DNA of 63,319 nt from IMG/VR virus record IMGVR_UViG_3300002334_000164, positions 1 to 63,319 of that record. One strand, given 5' to 3'. Source of the stretch: a virus. The translations under genes were made by a program, and so were the position numbers. Numbering within the stretch: the stretch's first letter is position 1; each line of letters opens with the position of its first letter. The notes under the pieces are model-generated. The model saw only the letters and a list, made by a program, of their open reading frames with translations, ran no database searches and was not told the DNA's origin. Below are positions 36,595-45,045 of this stretch, one piece after another.

Positions 36595-37698
36595 ATGACA
36601 GAAGATATTGATATCGGCAAGTTGCTGGTTGAGGCCAACGAATGTGAGGATGATTTCCGTAGATGTTTTTCCCTCGACACTGACTACGCCTTTTCTCTGA
36701 TTTCCCAGAACCAGACGTATTTCTGGGAGTACGGTCTGAAACATCGCATCAAGTCTTCGTTCAAGGGTGTCCCTAGTTTCAATCTCGATTCCTTCATGAA
36801 GCTTCACGATCTGGAACTAACTTGTTCCTACATGTTGAAGACCGCGTCGGACTATCTAGTTCTTGCAAAAGATCGAACATGGTGTGCTAACGTCGATGTT
36901 CGTGGTGATGAGATACAGGTTACTCTTGATGCTGTAACAGCAGAGCGTGCTGTCGACCTTATGGTGGCCTGCGATTTCAGTTCCTATATTTCCCCCGTTA
37001 AAGACAATCACACCTCCATGCGGTTCTGGATGATGGGGCAACACGGCATGGAGCTTCACTCTAGAGATCTAGACTTTCCCATTTTCGAGGACATCGTCAA
37101 AAGTTACCCGACTGGAGTACGCAATGCCCTCAATGAGTTGGTCAACACTCCTTTCGGAGAGTCTGGCAACATCATTCTCTTTCACGGTCCTCCAGGCACA
37201 GGCAAGACTACGGCTATTCGCGCTCTTGCTAGACACTGGAGTAAAAACATGGTCTTCAATGTGATCATCGAACCTGATGTCGTCTTCGGTTCCTATTCCA
37301 ACATCTACCAAATGAAGAATGGTGACTCTGATGACGAGGACAAGAAACTGATGTTCGTAATTGAGGACAGCGACGAACTAATCAGCGAGGACAGCAAGGC
37401 GCGTACTGGTCAAGCTTTAGCGAAATTGCTCAACATGACTGATGGCTTGATTGGACAGGGAGTGAGTTTCAATGTTATCATCACCACCAATGAACCGATC
37501 GACAAGCTACACCCTGCGCTTATCCGTCCAGGTCGTTGTTTGGCTGATATCCATTTCCCTCCTCTCACAAGAGAAGAGGCTGAGGAGCGATTCCCGGATA
37601 AGGAATTCAAAACCAAGGAAGTAACCTTGGCCGAAGCCTTTGCTCCACCACCAATTCGTTCAGAGAAGAAGGACCACCGTACTGGAACCTACCTCTAG
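36595..37698 (+). CDS. AAA+ ATPase inside the tRNA island
   Basis: A 367-residue ATPase. Residues 1-190 are a variable lead domain without recognised motifs. The AAA+ core follows: Walker A GPPGTGKT (198-205), Walker B LMFVIEDSDE (252-261), sensor 1 IITTNEP (296-302) and an arginine-finger-type IRPGR (310-314). The core resembles Bcs1/FtsH-type AAA proteins that remodel proteins as hexamers. ATG 36595 has AAAGGGAAG upstream; the frame continues upstream into tRNA-Phe but is not used. Its role in the phage is unknown. Confidence 0.82.
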   Translation: MTEDIDIGKLLVEANECEDDFRRCFSLDTDYAFSLISQNQTYFWEYGLKHRIKSSFKGVPSFNLDSFMKLHDLELTCSYMLKTASDYLVLAKDRTWCANVDVRGDEIQVTLDAVTAERAVDLMVACDFSSYISPVKDNHTSMRFWMMGQHGMELHSRDLDFPIFEDIVKSYPTGVRNALNELVNTPFGESGNIILFHGPPGTGKTTAIRALARHWSKNMVFNVIIEPDVVFGSYSNIYQMKNGDSDDEDKKLMFVIEDSDELISEDSKARTGQALAKLLNMTDGLIGQGVSFNVIITTNEPIDKLHPALIRPGRCLADIHFPPLTREEAEERFPDKEFKTKEVTLAEAFAPPPIRSEKKDHRTGTYL

Positions 37699-37703
37699 GA
37701 CAG

Positions 37704-37775
37704 GCCTCCGCTAGCGGATCTAGACTCGACCTTCCGAAGGTTGATGAAGGAGTTCAATTCTCCTCGGGGGCTCCA
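37704..37775 (+). tRNA. tRNA-Arg (CCG)
   Basis: Acceptor GCCTCCG/CGGGGGC, anticodon stem CGACC/GGTTG with loop TTCCGAA, anticodon CCG, T arm AGGAG-TTCAATT-CTCCT, discriminator T, encoded CCA. Starts five bases after the AAA+ stop codon. Reads CGG. Confidence 0.88.
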
Positions 37776-37781
37776 AGATTT

Positions 37782-37855
37782 GCCCTCGCCAGTGGATTCT
37801 GGCCGCGAGATTCCTAATTTTGCTGGTTCGGGTTCGATTCCCGACGAGGGTACCA
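37782..37855 (+). tRNA. tRNA-Arg (CCT)
   Basis: Acceptor GCCCTCG/CGAGGGT, anticodon stem CGAGA/TTTTG with loop TTCCTAA, anticodon CCT, T arm TCGGG-TTCGATT-CCCGA, discriminator A, encoded CCA. Reads AGG. Confidence 0.85.
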
Positions 37856-37856
37856 G

Positions 37857-37929
37857 GCCCTGCGCACTGGATGTGCAGTCGATGCTTCTAACTTCGACGT
37901 GTCAGGTTCGATTCCTGGGTGGGGCACCA
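37857..37929 (+). tRNA. tRNA-Arg (TCT)
   Basis: Acceptor GCCCTGC/GTGGGGC, anticodon stem CGATG/CTTCG (one mismatch) with loop CTTCTAA, anticodon TCT, discriminator A, encoded CCA. Reads AGA/AGG. Confidence 0.85.
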
Positions 37930-37977
37930 CAAGGCAGATCTATTCAGTATGCTCACTCACAGAAAAGGGAGGGAACC

Positions 37978-38487
37978 ATGATGACTACCGGAGTTCTGGT
38001 CCTCAACGCCACATTTGAACCGATCAACGTCATTCACCTTCATCGCGCTGTATGTCTCGTCGTACAGGAAAAGGCTGACGTGATTGAGTCTGTGGACGGT
38101 AAGACTTTCCGTTCGGCTAACACCGAGATTCCTTGCCCTTCTGTTGTGAAGCTTCGTTACTTTGTGAAGATTCCGTGGAAGCGAAGGCGTCCTGCAGTCA
38201 CGAATCGTAACGTTCTTGGTCGTGACAATGATACGTGTGGCTACTGCGGTGGTGAGGCGTCTACCATTGACCACATTCACCCTCGCGCCCATGGTGGTAC
38301 GAACGACTGGATGAACGTGATTGCTGCTTGTTCGCCCTGCAATAGCACGAAGAGCGACCTAACCCTTGAACAGCTTGGTTGGGAACTACTCTTCAAGCCG
38401 ACTATCCCAGCTGATAAGACATGGCTGGTGGTGGGTTGGGCTGAGCGCGAACAACAGGCTAAGTATTTGCAGCACGCGACCATATAG
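37978..38487 (+). CDS. HNH endonuclease, actinobacterial type
   Basis: A 169-residue HNH protein of a type I recall as common in actinobacterial chromosomes. The front VLVLNATFEPINVIHLHRAV is highly characteristic. The core is RDNDTCGYCGGEASTIDHIH, with PRAHGGTNDWMNVIAACSPC then NSTKSD completing the Cys4/HNH site. A start at ATG 37978 has GGGAGGGAACC upstream. It is the second HNH gene in the tRNA island and may have been taken from a host. It could act in homing or DNA processing. Confidence 0.85.
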   Translation: MMTTGVLVLNATFEPINVIHLHRAVCLVVQEKADVIESVDGKTFRSANTEIPCPSVVKLRYFVKIPWKRRRPAVTNRNVLGRDNDTCGYCGGEASTIDHIHPRAHGGTNDWMNVIAACSPCNSTKSDLTLEQLGWELLFKPTIPADKTWLVVGWAEREQQAKYLQHATI

Positions 38488-38493
38488 AGGCCT

Positions 38494-38568
38494 GCTCCTG
38501 TACCCCAATTGGTAGAGGGACCGCATTCAAAACGCGGCAACGTGAGGGTTCGACTCCCTCCAGGGGCA
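38494..38568 (+). tRNA. tRNA-Leu (CAA), class I body
   Basis: Acceptor GCTCCTG/CAGGGGC, anticodon loop TTCAAAA with anticodon CAA, stem CCGCA/CGCGG (last pair mismatched), T arm GAGGG-TTCGACT-CCCTC, discriminator A. CCA not encoded. The variable region is about six bases, too short for a normal Leu tRNA. Confidence 0.8.
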
Positions 38569-38573
38569 CTGCT

Positions 38574-38646
38574 GCCTGTGTAACTCAGTTGGTAGAGTAC
38601 TTCCATGGTAAGGAAGAAGTCCGGGGTTCGACTCCCCGCCCAGGCC
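38574..38646 (+). tRNA. tRNA-Thr (GGT)
   Basis: Acceptor GCCTGTG/CCCAGGC with one mismatch, anticodon stem CTTCC/GGAAG with loop ATGGTAA, anticodon GGT, T arm CGGGG-TTCGACT-CCCCG. CCA not encoded. It is the last tRNA of the island. Reads ACC/ACT. Confidence 0.88.
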
Positions 38647-38670
38647 CTCAGAAAAACAAATGACAATTAG

Positions 38671-38699
38671 TTGAATAAAACGTATATCCATCCGATACT
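38671..38699 (+). promoter_or_regulatory. Candidate promoter of the virion operon
   Basis: TTGAAT (38671-38676), a 17-bp spacer and GATACT (38694-38699) lie between the last tRNA and the first virion-side gene. TCCGATAC here also partly matches the WhiG/FliA -10 consensus. The ribosome site GGATGGAGGT follows. Confidence 0.5.
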
Positions 38700-38719
38700 G
38701 TTCTGGATGGAGGTACGTT

Positions 38720-40270
38720 GTGGCTGTTCCAACTGATGAGATTACGGTAATAGGTCCTGCTGGTGGCGTGTTTGTCGTGCTGACGACAGACGAGCAGGAG
38801 TATTTCGAGAATCTTTGCGATCGATACACTAGAGACTATGCGTTCCAGAACGTTTCAGATCTTGCTGACTTAGAGCGTGTGATTCAGAACGAAGTTCTTT
38901 CACAGCGGTTTAACCGTTTTCTGGGTACGGGCTTTGATTACTGGGGTGATCCGGTCTCGACTAAAGAGTTTACGGATGCAGTCAAAGGCCTGTCTCTCGA
39001 ATTGCGCGGACTCAAGAAGGCTCTTGGAATTGATCGCATATCTCGCAAGCATGATTCGTCAGAATCCGTGTCGGATTATGTAACCAAGCTATTAGAGCGT
39101 GCTCGTGAATTTTCCGTAATGCGAAACGAGCAGACCACTAAAGTGTTAACGGTCTTCATGGAGTTACGCGCATTGGTTACCTTGCATGATAACTGCTTGA
39201 GTGGAGATACAGAAGTTTTGACTAGCAATGGTGTGGTTCCTATTGCTACGTTGGCCGACCTCAAGGCTACCGTTCTGAGTAAATCTGGATCCGGTAGGTG
39301 GGTTGAAGCCGAATTCAAAAGCTTTGGAATGCAGCCTCTTATGGAAATTGTCTTAAAGAGAAATGGTGCAACGAAATTAGTGCGAGCCACGCCTGGGCAT
39401 CGTTGGTATGTTAACGGTCGAATCGTACGCACTGATGAACTGGATCCGGGCATGCGTTTAGATTCTTGTTGGGGTTCGCGTAAATCTGTGAGACCTTCAC
39501 CACAGGGCGTGCAGGCGGGGATCGTGTATGGGGATGGGAGTTTAGACAAAAGACAAAAGTCAGGTTCGTTTGTAGTTCTCTGTGGTCTCAAGAATGAAGA
39601 ACTTCTGAAGTGGTTCCCCAACAATGAAGTCAAACAAACTAAGGTGGGATTGAAGATCTGTGATCTTCCGCGTTCGTTTAAGTCTCGACCCTCTCTTGAT
39701 GAATCGAGATCGTATCTGTATGGGTGGCTCGCTGGATATTTTGCAGCTGACGGAACTGTGGACCGTAATGGATCACCTTCACTGTCTTCGACATCCTTTG
39801 AGTCATTGAAGATTGCCAGAAATGTTTGCTATCTGCTTTCGATCCCAACTTTGGGTATCTCGTCTGTTGATCGGATTAGCAACCTCACTGGCGAATCTTC
39901 AATACTTCACAGGCTTTCATTCCCAAAAGGTGCACTCGATCGAGAGTTCTTCTTGATTGAAGAACACAGGAATCGGTGGTCAGCCAGGACTCGGCTGGTC
40001 AAATCCTATGTTCCCGATTATGAAGTCGTCACGGTGCTTCCAACTGGTGAGGTGGAAGAGGTTTTCTGTGCCGTTGTTCCTGAATTCCAGAACTTCACTT
40101 TGGCTGACAATCTGCTTTCTGGTAACTGCACGGAGGAAGAACGTCGTACCCAAGGGGCCGAGATAGACGACATCTTGCAATGGCTTCGTGATTACGCATT
40201 TCCAGAGTTTGACACCATAGACGCTGAGTTCATTAACTCCAGTCAGCGTTATTGGGTCCAGGAAATGTAA
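38720..40270 (+). CDS. Pre-terminase gene interrupted by an intein with LAGLIDADG endonuclease
   Basis: A 516-residue precursor starting at GTG 38720 with GGAGG upstream. Residues 1-158 and 470-516 are the host protein (205 residues after splicing), probably a DNA-binding or small-terminase-like protein by its place before the terminase; no known domain was recognised. Residues 159-469 are the intein. It opens CLSGDTEVLT (C159 nucleophile) and has block B TPGHRWYV. A LAGLIDADG-like core WLAGYFAADG follows, and it ends NFTLADNLLSGN before C470. The penultimate residue is G, not the usual H. Splicing should leave HDN-CTEEER. Confidence 0.85.
   Translation: MAVPTDEITVIGPAGGVFVVLTTDEQEYFENLCDRYTRDYAFQNVSDLADLERVIQNEVLSQRFNRFLGTGFDYWGDPVSTKEFTDAVKGLSLELRGLKKALGIDRISRKHDSSESVSDYVTKLLERAREFSVMRNEQTTKVLTVFMELRALVTLHDNCLSGDTEVLTSNGVVPIATLADLKATVLSKSGSGRWVEAEFKSFGMQPLMEIVLKRNGATKLVRATPGHRWYVNGRIVRTDELDPGMRLDSCWGSRKSVRPSPQGVQAGIVYGDGSLDKRQKSGSFVVLCGLKNEELLKWFPNNEVKQTKVGLKICDLPRSFKSRPSLDESRSYLYGWLAGYFAADGTVDRNGSPSLSSTSFESLKIARNVCYLLSIPTLGISSVDRISNLTGESSILHRLSFPKGALDREFFLIEEHRNRWSARTRLVKSYVPDYEVVTVLPTGEVEEVFCAVVPEFQNFTLADNLLSGNCTEEERRTQGAEIDDILQWLRDYAFPEFDTIDAEFINSSQRYWVQEM
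39194..40126 (+). mobile_element. Intein coding segment (311 codons)
   Basis: The segment is flanked by TGC codons at both splice junctions (39194 and 40127). It encodes self-splicing blocks A, B, F and G plus one recognisable LAGLIDADG motif (LAGYFAADG). The DNA is the mobile unit; a second LAGLIDADG motif is not obvious, so endonuclease activity may be lost. Base use is similar to its neighbours. Confidence 0.85.
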
Positions 40271-40801
40271 ATGAGTCGTCGAACGAAAGAATGGCAGGAC
40301 ACTCTTGATCGAATTGAACGAGACGTTCCTGGAACCAAAGAAGTTGATTGGGCTGCCTTGTTTAGTGCCGATCGTTGGATTCTTGGTGATCTAATCAATG
40401 ACGTTATCAAGATCAACATCTCTGAGAAGGGCAGGCCTGGTAAGCGTTCAGCTCAAAATGTCGGTGATATCGAAGCTGATCTAAAGAAACTGACCGGTGA
40501 AGACTACGCAGTGAGACCGTTCCCTGATGCCCTCCGAGAGGCCATGGGTGGTAGGTCTATTAGACGCGTGGCGTCTCAGTCCTACCTGGACAAGATGACT
40601 GTACATAGGCTCTTAAACGGCAAGGGCGCCCCCGCTACGGCAGAACAGATGGAATGGTTGGCGATAGCAGTACGAAAAGACCCAAGCTTCTTCATGGAGT
40701 ATCGGGTTCTTTACGTGTGCTCTGTGATCTATCAGATGATGATGTCGTCTTCTGAGGCTGCCACCATACAGTTCAACAAACTAAGGAAGGTAACGAAATG
40801 A
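40271..40801 (+). CDS. Helix-turn-helix protein, possible small terminase
   Basis: A 176-residue protein. Residues 94-140 read SIRRVASQSYLDKMTVHRLL, then NGKGAPATAEQMEWLAIAVR, the shape of a Cro/C1-like helix-turn-helix. It lies between the intein gene and the large terminase with no gap after the previous stop. Small terminase subunits bind packaging sites and often have such domains, so this is a candidate. A regulator is the alternative. Confidence 0.55.
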   Translation: MSRRTKEWQDTLDRIERDVPGTKEVDWAALFSADRWILGDLINDVIKINISEKGRPGKRSAQNVGDIEADLKKLTGEDYAVRPFPDALREAMGGRSIRRVASQSYLDKMTVHRLLNGKGAPATAEQMEWLAIAVRKDPSFFMEYRVLYVCSVIYQMMMSSSEAATIQFNKLRKVTK

Positions 40802-41046
40802 TGAAGTGGTTCAAGAAACAACAGATGATTCGGAAGTCTCGCATCATCTCTGCGATCCGTCCAAAAGTGACCGAGGCTATAAGTATTACTAAAGACGAAA
40901 TTGGAATAAGCCGGAAAGACAGAGCTGGGATTTCGGCGTCGGATGACGATAGCTCCATTTTTCGTTTCGGCTCACTCGATCAACGTCAAAAGGCACGCCA
41001 AAGGATTACGTCGCAAGGTTCAACTCAAGAAGGAGAAGGTAAATGA
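40798..41046 (+). CDS. Hypothetical basic protein
   Basis: An 82-residue protein, MMKWFKKQQMIRKSRIISAI, rich in Lys/Arg with a polar tail. ATGA overlaps join it to both neighbours. Position before the terminase suggests a packaging or head role; no domain recognised. Confidence 0.5.
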   Translation: MMKWFKKQQMIRKSRIISAIRPKVTEAISITKDEIGISRKDRAGISASDDDSSIFRFGSLDQRQKARQRITSQGSTQEGEGK

Positions 41047-41309
41047 TTATCCTCAAGAAGCGTCGCACTCGTAAGTTGATAGCAGCCAAGAAAGAGCTTG
41101 GCTTACTTCCAAAAGTGTCTGAGATCGGACTTGCTTGTCGTGATGTCGATTTAGTTGAACTTCTCGAACGGATTCCGGGGGCTGAGGATTATTTAGAGTC
41201 TACAAAAACGCCGGGTATTTGGCAGGAGGAATTCAAGAAGGGGTGGGGGCCGTGGTCGTCCGGATCATGGGAAGAAATGAATAAGATCTCACACTCACAG
41301 GTTGGATAG
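41043..41309 (+). CDS. Hypothetical protein before large terminase
   Basis: An 88-residue protein, MIILKKRRTRKLIAAKKELG, with a basic front and a Trp-rich end (EEFKKGWGPWSSGSWEEMNK). Overlaps the previous stop (ATGA) and the terminase start. Function unknown. Confidence 0.5.
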   Translation: MIILKKRRTRKLIAAKKELGLLPKVSEIGLACRDVDLVELLERIPGAEDYLESTKTPGIWQEEFKKGWGPWSSGSWEEMNKISHSQVG

Positions 41310-42937
41310 TGGCGGTACTTGAGAAGCTCTCCGAGGAAGAGATGGCCCTTGTTGCCATCCTTACCGACGAGAGCGGCCTAGATCAGGCAGAGTTTTTGTG
41401 GTACGAGCCCGACCATGAGGAGACCTTTGGGTGTTTTCGTGCATGGCCGTTTCAGCATGCGTGGTGGAGGTGCAGCGACAAACAGCAAATCGATCAAGCT
41501 GCTAGGTCGGTTGGTAAGACTTTATCTCTGCAGATCAGGGCCTGTGCTTTCCCTACCCTGTTCCCGGCTCAGGAAATGCTTCTGACTGCTCCCGAAGAAA
41601 AGCACCTCAAGGTCTTCACTGACAAGATTGTTGGACGTCTTAAGAGTGTCCGGTTTTACCGAGAGATGCTTGTCAGTGGCACCAGTCGAGGGGTGACGCA
41701 GCGCCCATTTTCGATCAAGTTCCGTAATCGTGCTGAAATTCTTGGGCGCATTCCTAAACGTGATGGCTCGGGCGTGAAGGGCATGCACCCTCTTTGGTTG
41801 GAGATGGACGAAGCTCAGGACTACCCATCTCCAGGTTGGACTGAACTGTTTGAAACTCTCAAGAGCGGCAAGAGAGGCGCCTGTTGGCGAAGCCATGGGG
41901 TAACTCGTGGTGTACGCGACGAGTTCTATCGTTTCACTCAGGATGAATCTGACTGGACAGTGCATCGCATCACGGCAATGCATCGTCCTACCTGGACCCC
42001 GCAACAACGTGTTGAAGCGGTCAATAAATACACCAGCGCTAATCATCCCGACTATCGACGTAACATTCTTGGTCAGCATGGTGACATGACGAATCCCTTG
42101 TTCGTGCTGCACCGTCTGCTTCGTTGTGTTGATATGGAATCGGAGAGCAATTACAACGTCAATGAGTACTACCGCATAGATATCACCGATGAGTGGATTC
42201 AGGATATCGGTGGCAATGTTTTGAATCTGCTTGATCCTCCGACGGCACACAAGAAGTACAAGACTGTATGGATAGGAATGGATGTTGGTCTCACTAATCA
42301 TCCTTCAGAGATACTGGTGTTCGCTGAAGAGAAGGTCAAAGGTGAGGAGGACACGTGTCTTAAACTGTTAGCTCGATATCACCTGGATCGAGTGTCTGCT
42401 CCTGATCAAACGAAGATCGTATTGTGGCTGATCGACTTTTACAACACCAGGGCTTTCGCCATGGACAAGACGGGTCTCGGACTGCCTATCTTTCAGGAAC
42501 TCCAGGCTCAGGCTGCTGAACTAGGTATCAAGAACGTTCTCGATAAGATCAAGGGTTACAACTTCGGCGAAAAGCTGCTTGTTGATTTCGACGAGACAAT
42601 CGACGTGGAGGAGTTCGGTGGTGACGAGATAGAGGATCGTGCCATCTACAAGAAGGCTCTGGAGTACTCCTCAGACAAGCTTCGTGAATTGGTTGACGAT
42701 CATCGTCTGTTGCTTCCTGACGACGACATAGTGAAAGAATTTCAGGGGCAGACGTGGACGATCGACAAGAGTGGTATGAACATGTACGGGAAGAAAACCT
42801 ATTCTCGCGGTTCGTTTCACGCCTTGGATGCCGCACGTATGGCTGCTTGTGCTTGGGCACAGTACAAGATAGAAGCCCTCTTGCGCGAGCATCGTAAGGT
42901 AGATAAGCAAGAGCCTGTGTACGACGTGTTCTTTTAA
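41309..42937 (+). CDS. terL: Large terminase subunit
   Basis: A 542-residue packaging motor. The ATPase has Walker A AARSVGKT (64-71), Walker B LWLEMDEAQDY with D167/E168, and a coupling region with HGVTRG. The RNase H-like nuclease has IGMDVGLTNHPSEI (first Asp D325), a second acidic centre in FAMDKTGLGLP and a last acidic/His segment SFHALDAARMA. It cuts concatemeric DNA and pumps it into the procapsid through the portal. It starts at GTG 41309, one base into the previous stop. Confidence 0.92.
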   Translation: MAVLEKLSEEEMALVAILTDESGLDQAEFLWYEPDHEETFGCFRAWPFQHAWWRCSDKQQIDQAARSVGKTLSLQIRACAFPTLFPAQEMLLTAPEEKHLKVFTDKIVGRLKSVRFYREMLVSGTSRGVTQRPFSIKFRNRAEILGRIPKRDGSGVKGMHPLWLEMDEAQDYPSPGWTELFETLKSGKRGACWRSHGVTRGVRDEFYRFTQDESDWTVHRITAMHRPTWTPQQRVEAVNKYTSANHPDYRRNILGQHGDMTNPLFVLHRLLRCVDMESESNYNVNEYYRIDITDEWIQDIGGNVLNLLDPPTAHKKYKTVWIGMDVGLTNHPSEILVFAEEKVKGEEDTCLKLLARYHLDRVSAPDQTKIVLWLIDFYNTRAFAMDKTGLGLPIFQELQAQAAELGIKNVLDKIKGYNFGEKLLVDFDETIDVEEFGGDEIEDRAIYKKALEYSSDKLRELVDDHRLLLPDDDIVKEFQGQTWTIDKSGMNMYGKKTYSRGSFHALDAARMAACAWAQYKIEALLREHRKVDKQEPVYDVFF

Positions 42938-42986
42938 TAGGTCAAATTAGCCTTGGCGTAGCTCGAATTAGGTCTTGGAGATGCCG

Positions 42987-43334
42987 ATGAAGATAACAAC
43001 CATACCGGAGACTCCGGTGCGTTCAGCCCCTCAACCAACAACCGTGAGGACTAAGTTGACTGAGTTTGAAGATGAGATCGACAATTATTACGATGTCATG
43101 GTCGAATTCAAGAACATGGACAGCTCTGAGATCCTTGAGTCCCTGTCGGCGTTCACTGCCAGGGCAAGTCAAATCAGAGCAAATCTGATTCGTCAAGACA
43201 ACAGGTCTGTCCAGGCTTTCAGAACCAAACAGCTTGATCCTTTCATAGCCGAATGTGAGCGTCAATTCAAAGTTTGGTCCAGAGTCATTTCAGTTCGTCA
43301 GTTCGAGTGGGAATCTAGCAGAGGTCAGAGATAA
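42987..43334 (+). CDS. Hypothetical coiled-coil protein
   Basis: A 115-residue protein from ATG 42987 (TTGGAG six bases upstream), starting MKITTIPETPVRSAPQPTTV. A charged helical centre (EDEIDNYYDVMVEFKNMDSS) follows. It lies between terminase and portal, where small connector or chaperone genes are common. Function unknown. Confidence 0.5.
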   Translation: MKITTIPETPVRSAPQPTTVRTKLTEFEDEIDNYYDVMVEFKNMDSSEILESLSAFTARASQIRANLIRQDNRSVQAFRTKQLDPFIAECERQFKVWSRVISVRQFEWESSRGQR

Positions 43335-45014
43335 ATGTCAAGCGAAGAGTGGCACAATACAGACGGGTATAGCGTAACGGTTGTTAAAGATCGAGATGTC
43401 GAAGTCTCCGATGAAGATCTTCATGCAGCTTTTGCAGGTTCGGCCGAACTTCAAACTATGACTGACTGGATCAAAAGCATCCGCCCAGACACAGCAGCGA
43501 TGGACCCTGAACGTCGGAATCGTGCGGGTCGTTCTGGTGGGATCTTCGAACGTGATCGCTACGCAACGCCTACGGGGATATTTTCTCAATTCAAAGTGGC
43601 GAAAGACGCATCCGAGAACGACGACATAGTGTCAAATGTTCTCGAAACGACCGAGGCGTTGGTCTTCAATAAGGTGCGTGTTGAGTGTGGTGATGATGAC
43701 GAAGAGAATATTTGGGACCAAATCCTTTCAGATATGGAACTGGATCTTCGTTTGCGCGAGATGTGGCGTGACCTGTTTGTGTTCAGCCAGTACTATGTGA
43801 CCTCATTTTGGGAACGGCAAACATACCAGATAGAAGGTAAACGCAGGTCTCGTCGTGCTCGCAAGAAGTTTGATCTCATTGTGCCAACTTCGTTGTCCAT
43901 GTTGGACCCTATGAAGATCCTTCCCGTCGGAGACTTTCTTTTCGATAAAGAGAAACTGGTTCTTATTGCTAACGCTGGGACCGAAGCCCAAACAATTGAT
44001 GATGTGGTTGCTGGCAAGAACACCACTGATTTAGTAATTCGCGAAATGGTTGTTGGTGCTTACGAACCGACCCCTACTGAAGAGTCTTTGCTTAGCGATC
44101 TAACTGGTGGTCGCGGCGTTGGTCGTAACAATCTGTTCGAGTTAGAGCCTAAACGTGTTTGGCGTCATACGTCGACGCGTCCTACGTATGAACGTTTTGC
44201 TCCTGTTCGAATGAAGTCGATCTTTGAATTGTTAGATCTCAAACATCAGTTACGTCAGATGGATCGCGCTCATCTTTTAGGCGCAACTAACTTCATAGTC
44301 TTGGTTCGAAAGGGGTCGGACAAAAAGCCTGCAACTACGGGTGAACTGGCCAGCCTTTCTGCTTCTGTTCGAACAGTAGCACGTACTCCGCTGATCGTTG
44401 GTGATCATCGTTTGACCGTCGATATCGTTACTCCGAAGATGGATGCCGTGTTGGATCCCAAGCGTTACAACAACATCGACAGTCGAATTACTGCTCGTCT
44501 GTATCAGATCTTTCACTTGGGTGGATTTTCAGCAGGCGCCAGTGGTGACGACAGTCTCAAATTAGCCAGGGTGATCGCTCGGGGTCTAGAGTCACGTCGT
44601 ACGGCCATAGCTCGTAACCTTGAGAAGAATCTCATCTTGCCTATATGGCGTGAGAACAAGTCGTTGACTCGTCGACCTAAGTTGGTCTTCACCCCTCGTC
44701 AAGTGGCTCTCGATTTCGATCCCAACTTTGTGAATCTGATGCGCGACCTCTTCTTGCATGGAGATATCAGCCGAGAGACCATGTTGGGGGTTGTGGACAT
44801 AGAACAAGAAGATGAAGCTCATCGCCGAGAAGTTGAGAAGGATGTGTACGACAAGTTGTTTCCTGAACGTGAAACGAACAAGGGTCAGAAGGGTCGCGTC
44901 CAGGGAGGTAATCGTGGTGGGGGTGGAGAAAATCCTGATTCTAGAGTTCCGAATCCTGGGGATCGACGTCCTGATTCCGACATTCCGGAGGACGAGCTTA
45001 GGGACCGCACCTGA
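43335..45014 (+). CDS. Portal protein
   Basis: A 559-residue protein placed directly after the terminase region, with portal-like features. ENDDIVSNVLETTEALVFNK starts the stem. A mixed middle gives PTSLSMLDPMKILPVGDFLF. A crown-like helical part contains AHLLGATNFIVLVRKGSDKK and SRITARLYQIFHLGGFSAG, followed by a charged tail. Twelve copies should form the DNA channel at one capsid vertex. The last 60 residues are Arg/Gly/Asp rich and disordered. Confidence 0.85.
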   Translation: MSSEEWHNTDGYSVTVVKDRDVEVSDEDLHAAFAGSAELQTMTDWIKSIRPDTAAMDPERRNRAGRSGGIFERDRYATPTGIFSQFKVAKDASENDDIVSNVLETTEALVFNKVRVECGDDDEENIWDQILSDMELDLRLREMWRDLFVFSQYYVTSFWERQTYQIEGKRRSRRARKKFDLIVPTSLSMLDPMKILPVGDFLFDKEKLVLIANAGTEAQTIDDVVAGKNTTDLVIREMVVGAYEPTPTEESLLSDLTGGRGVGRNNLFELEPKRVWRHTSTRPTYERFAPVRMKSIFELLDLKHQLRQMDRAHLLGATNFIVLVRKGSDKKPATTGELASLSASVRTVARTPLIVGDHRLTVDIVTPKMDAVLDPKRYNNIDSRITARLYQIFHLGGFSAGASGDDSLKLARVIARGLESRRTAIARNLEKNLILPIWRENKSLTRRPKLVFTPRQVALDFDPNFVNLMRDLFLHGDISRETMLGVVDIEQEDEAHRREVEKDVYDKLFPERETNKGQKGRVQGGNRGGGGENPDSRVPNPGDRRPDSDIPEDELRDRT

Positions 45015-45045
45015 ATAAGAGCTGCGCTTTGACCGAAAGAACATC

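Noticed and set aside
30441-38646. A CRISPR array, because of regular spacing and repeated GGTTCGA motifs
   Set aside because: The repeated motif is the tRNA T loop; spacing and flanks are tRNA genes, and no Cas gene is present.
41522-42301. Long reverse-strand open frame (259 codons) opposite the terminase gene
   Set aside because: It lies fully antisense to a gene with all terminase motifs, has no ribosome site and no recognisable protein features.
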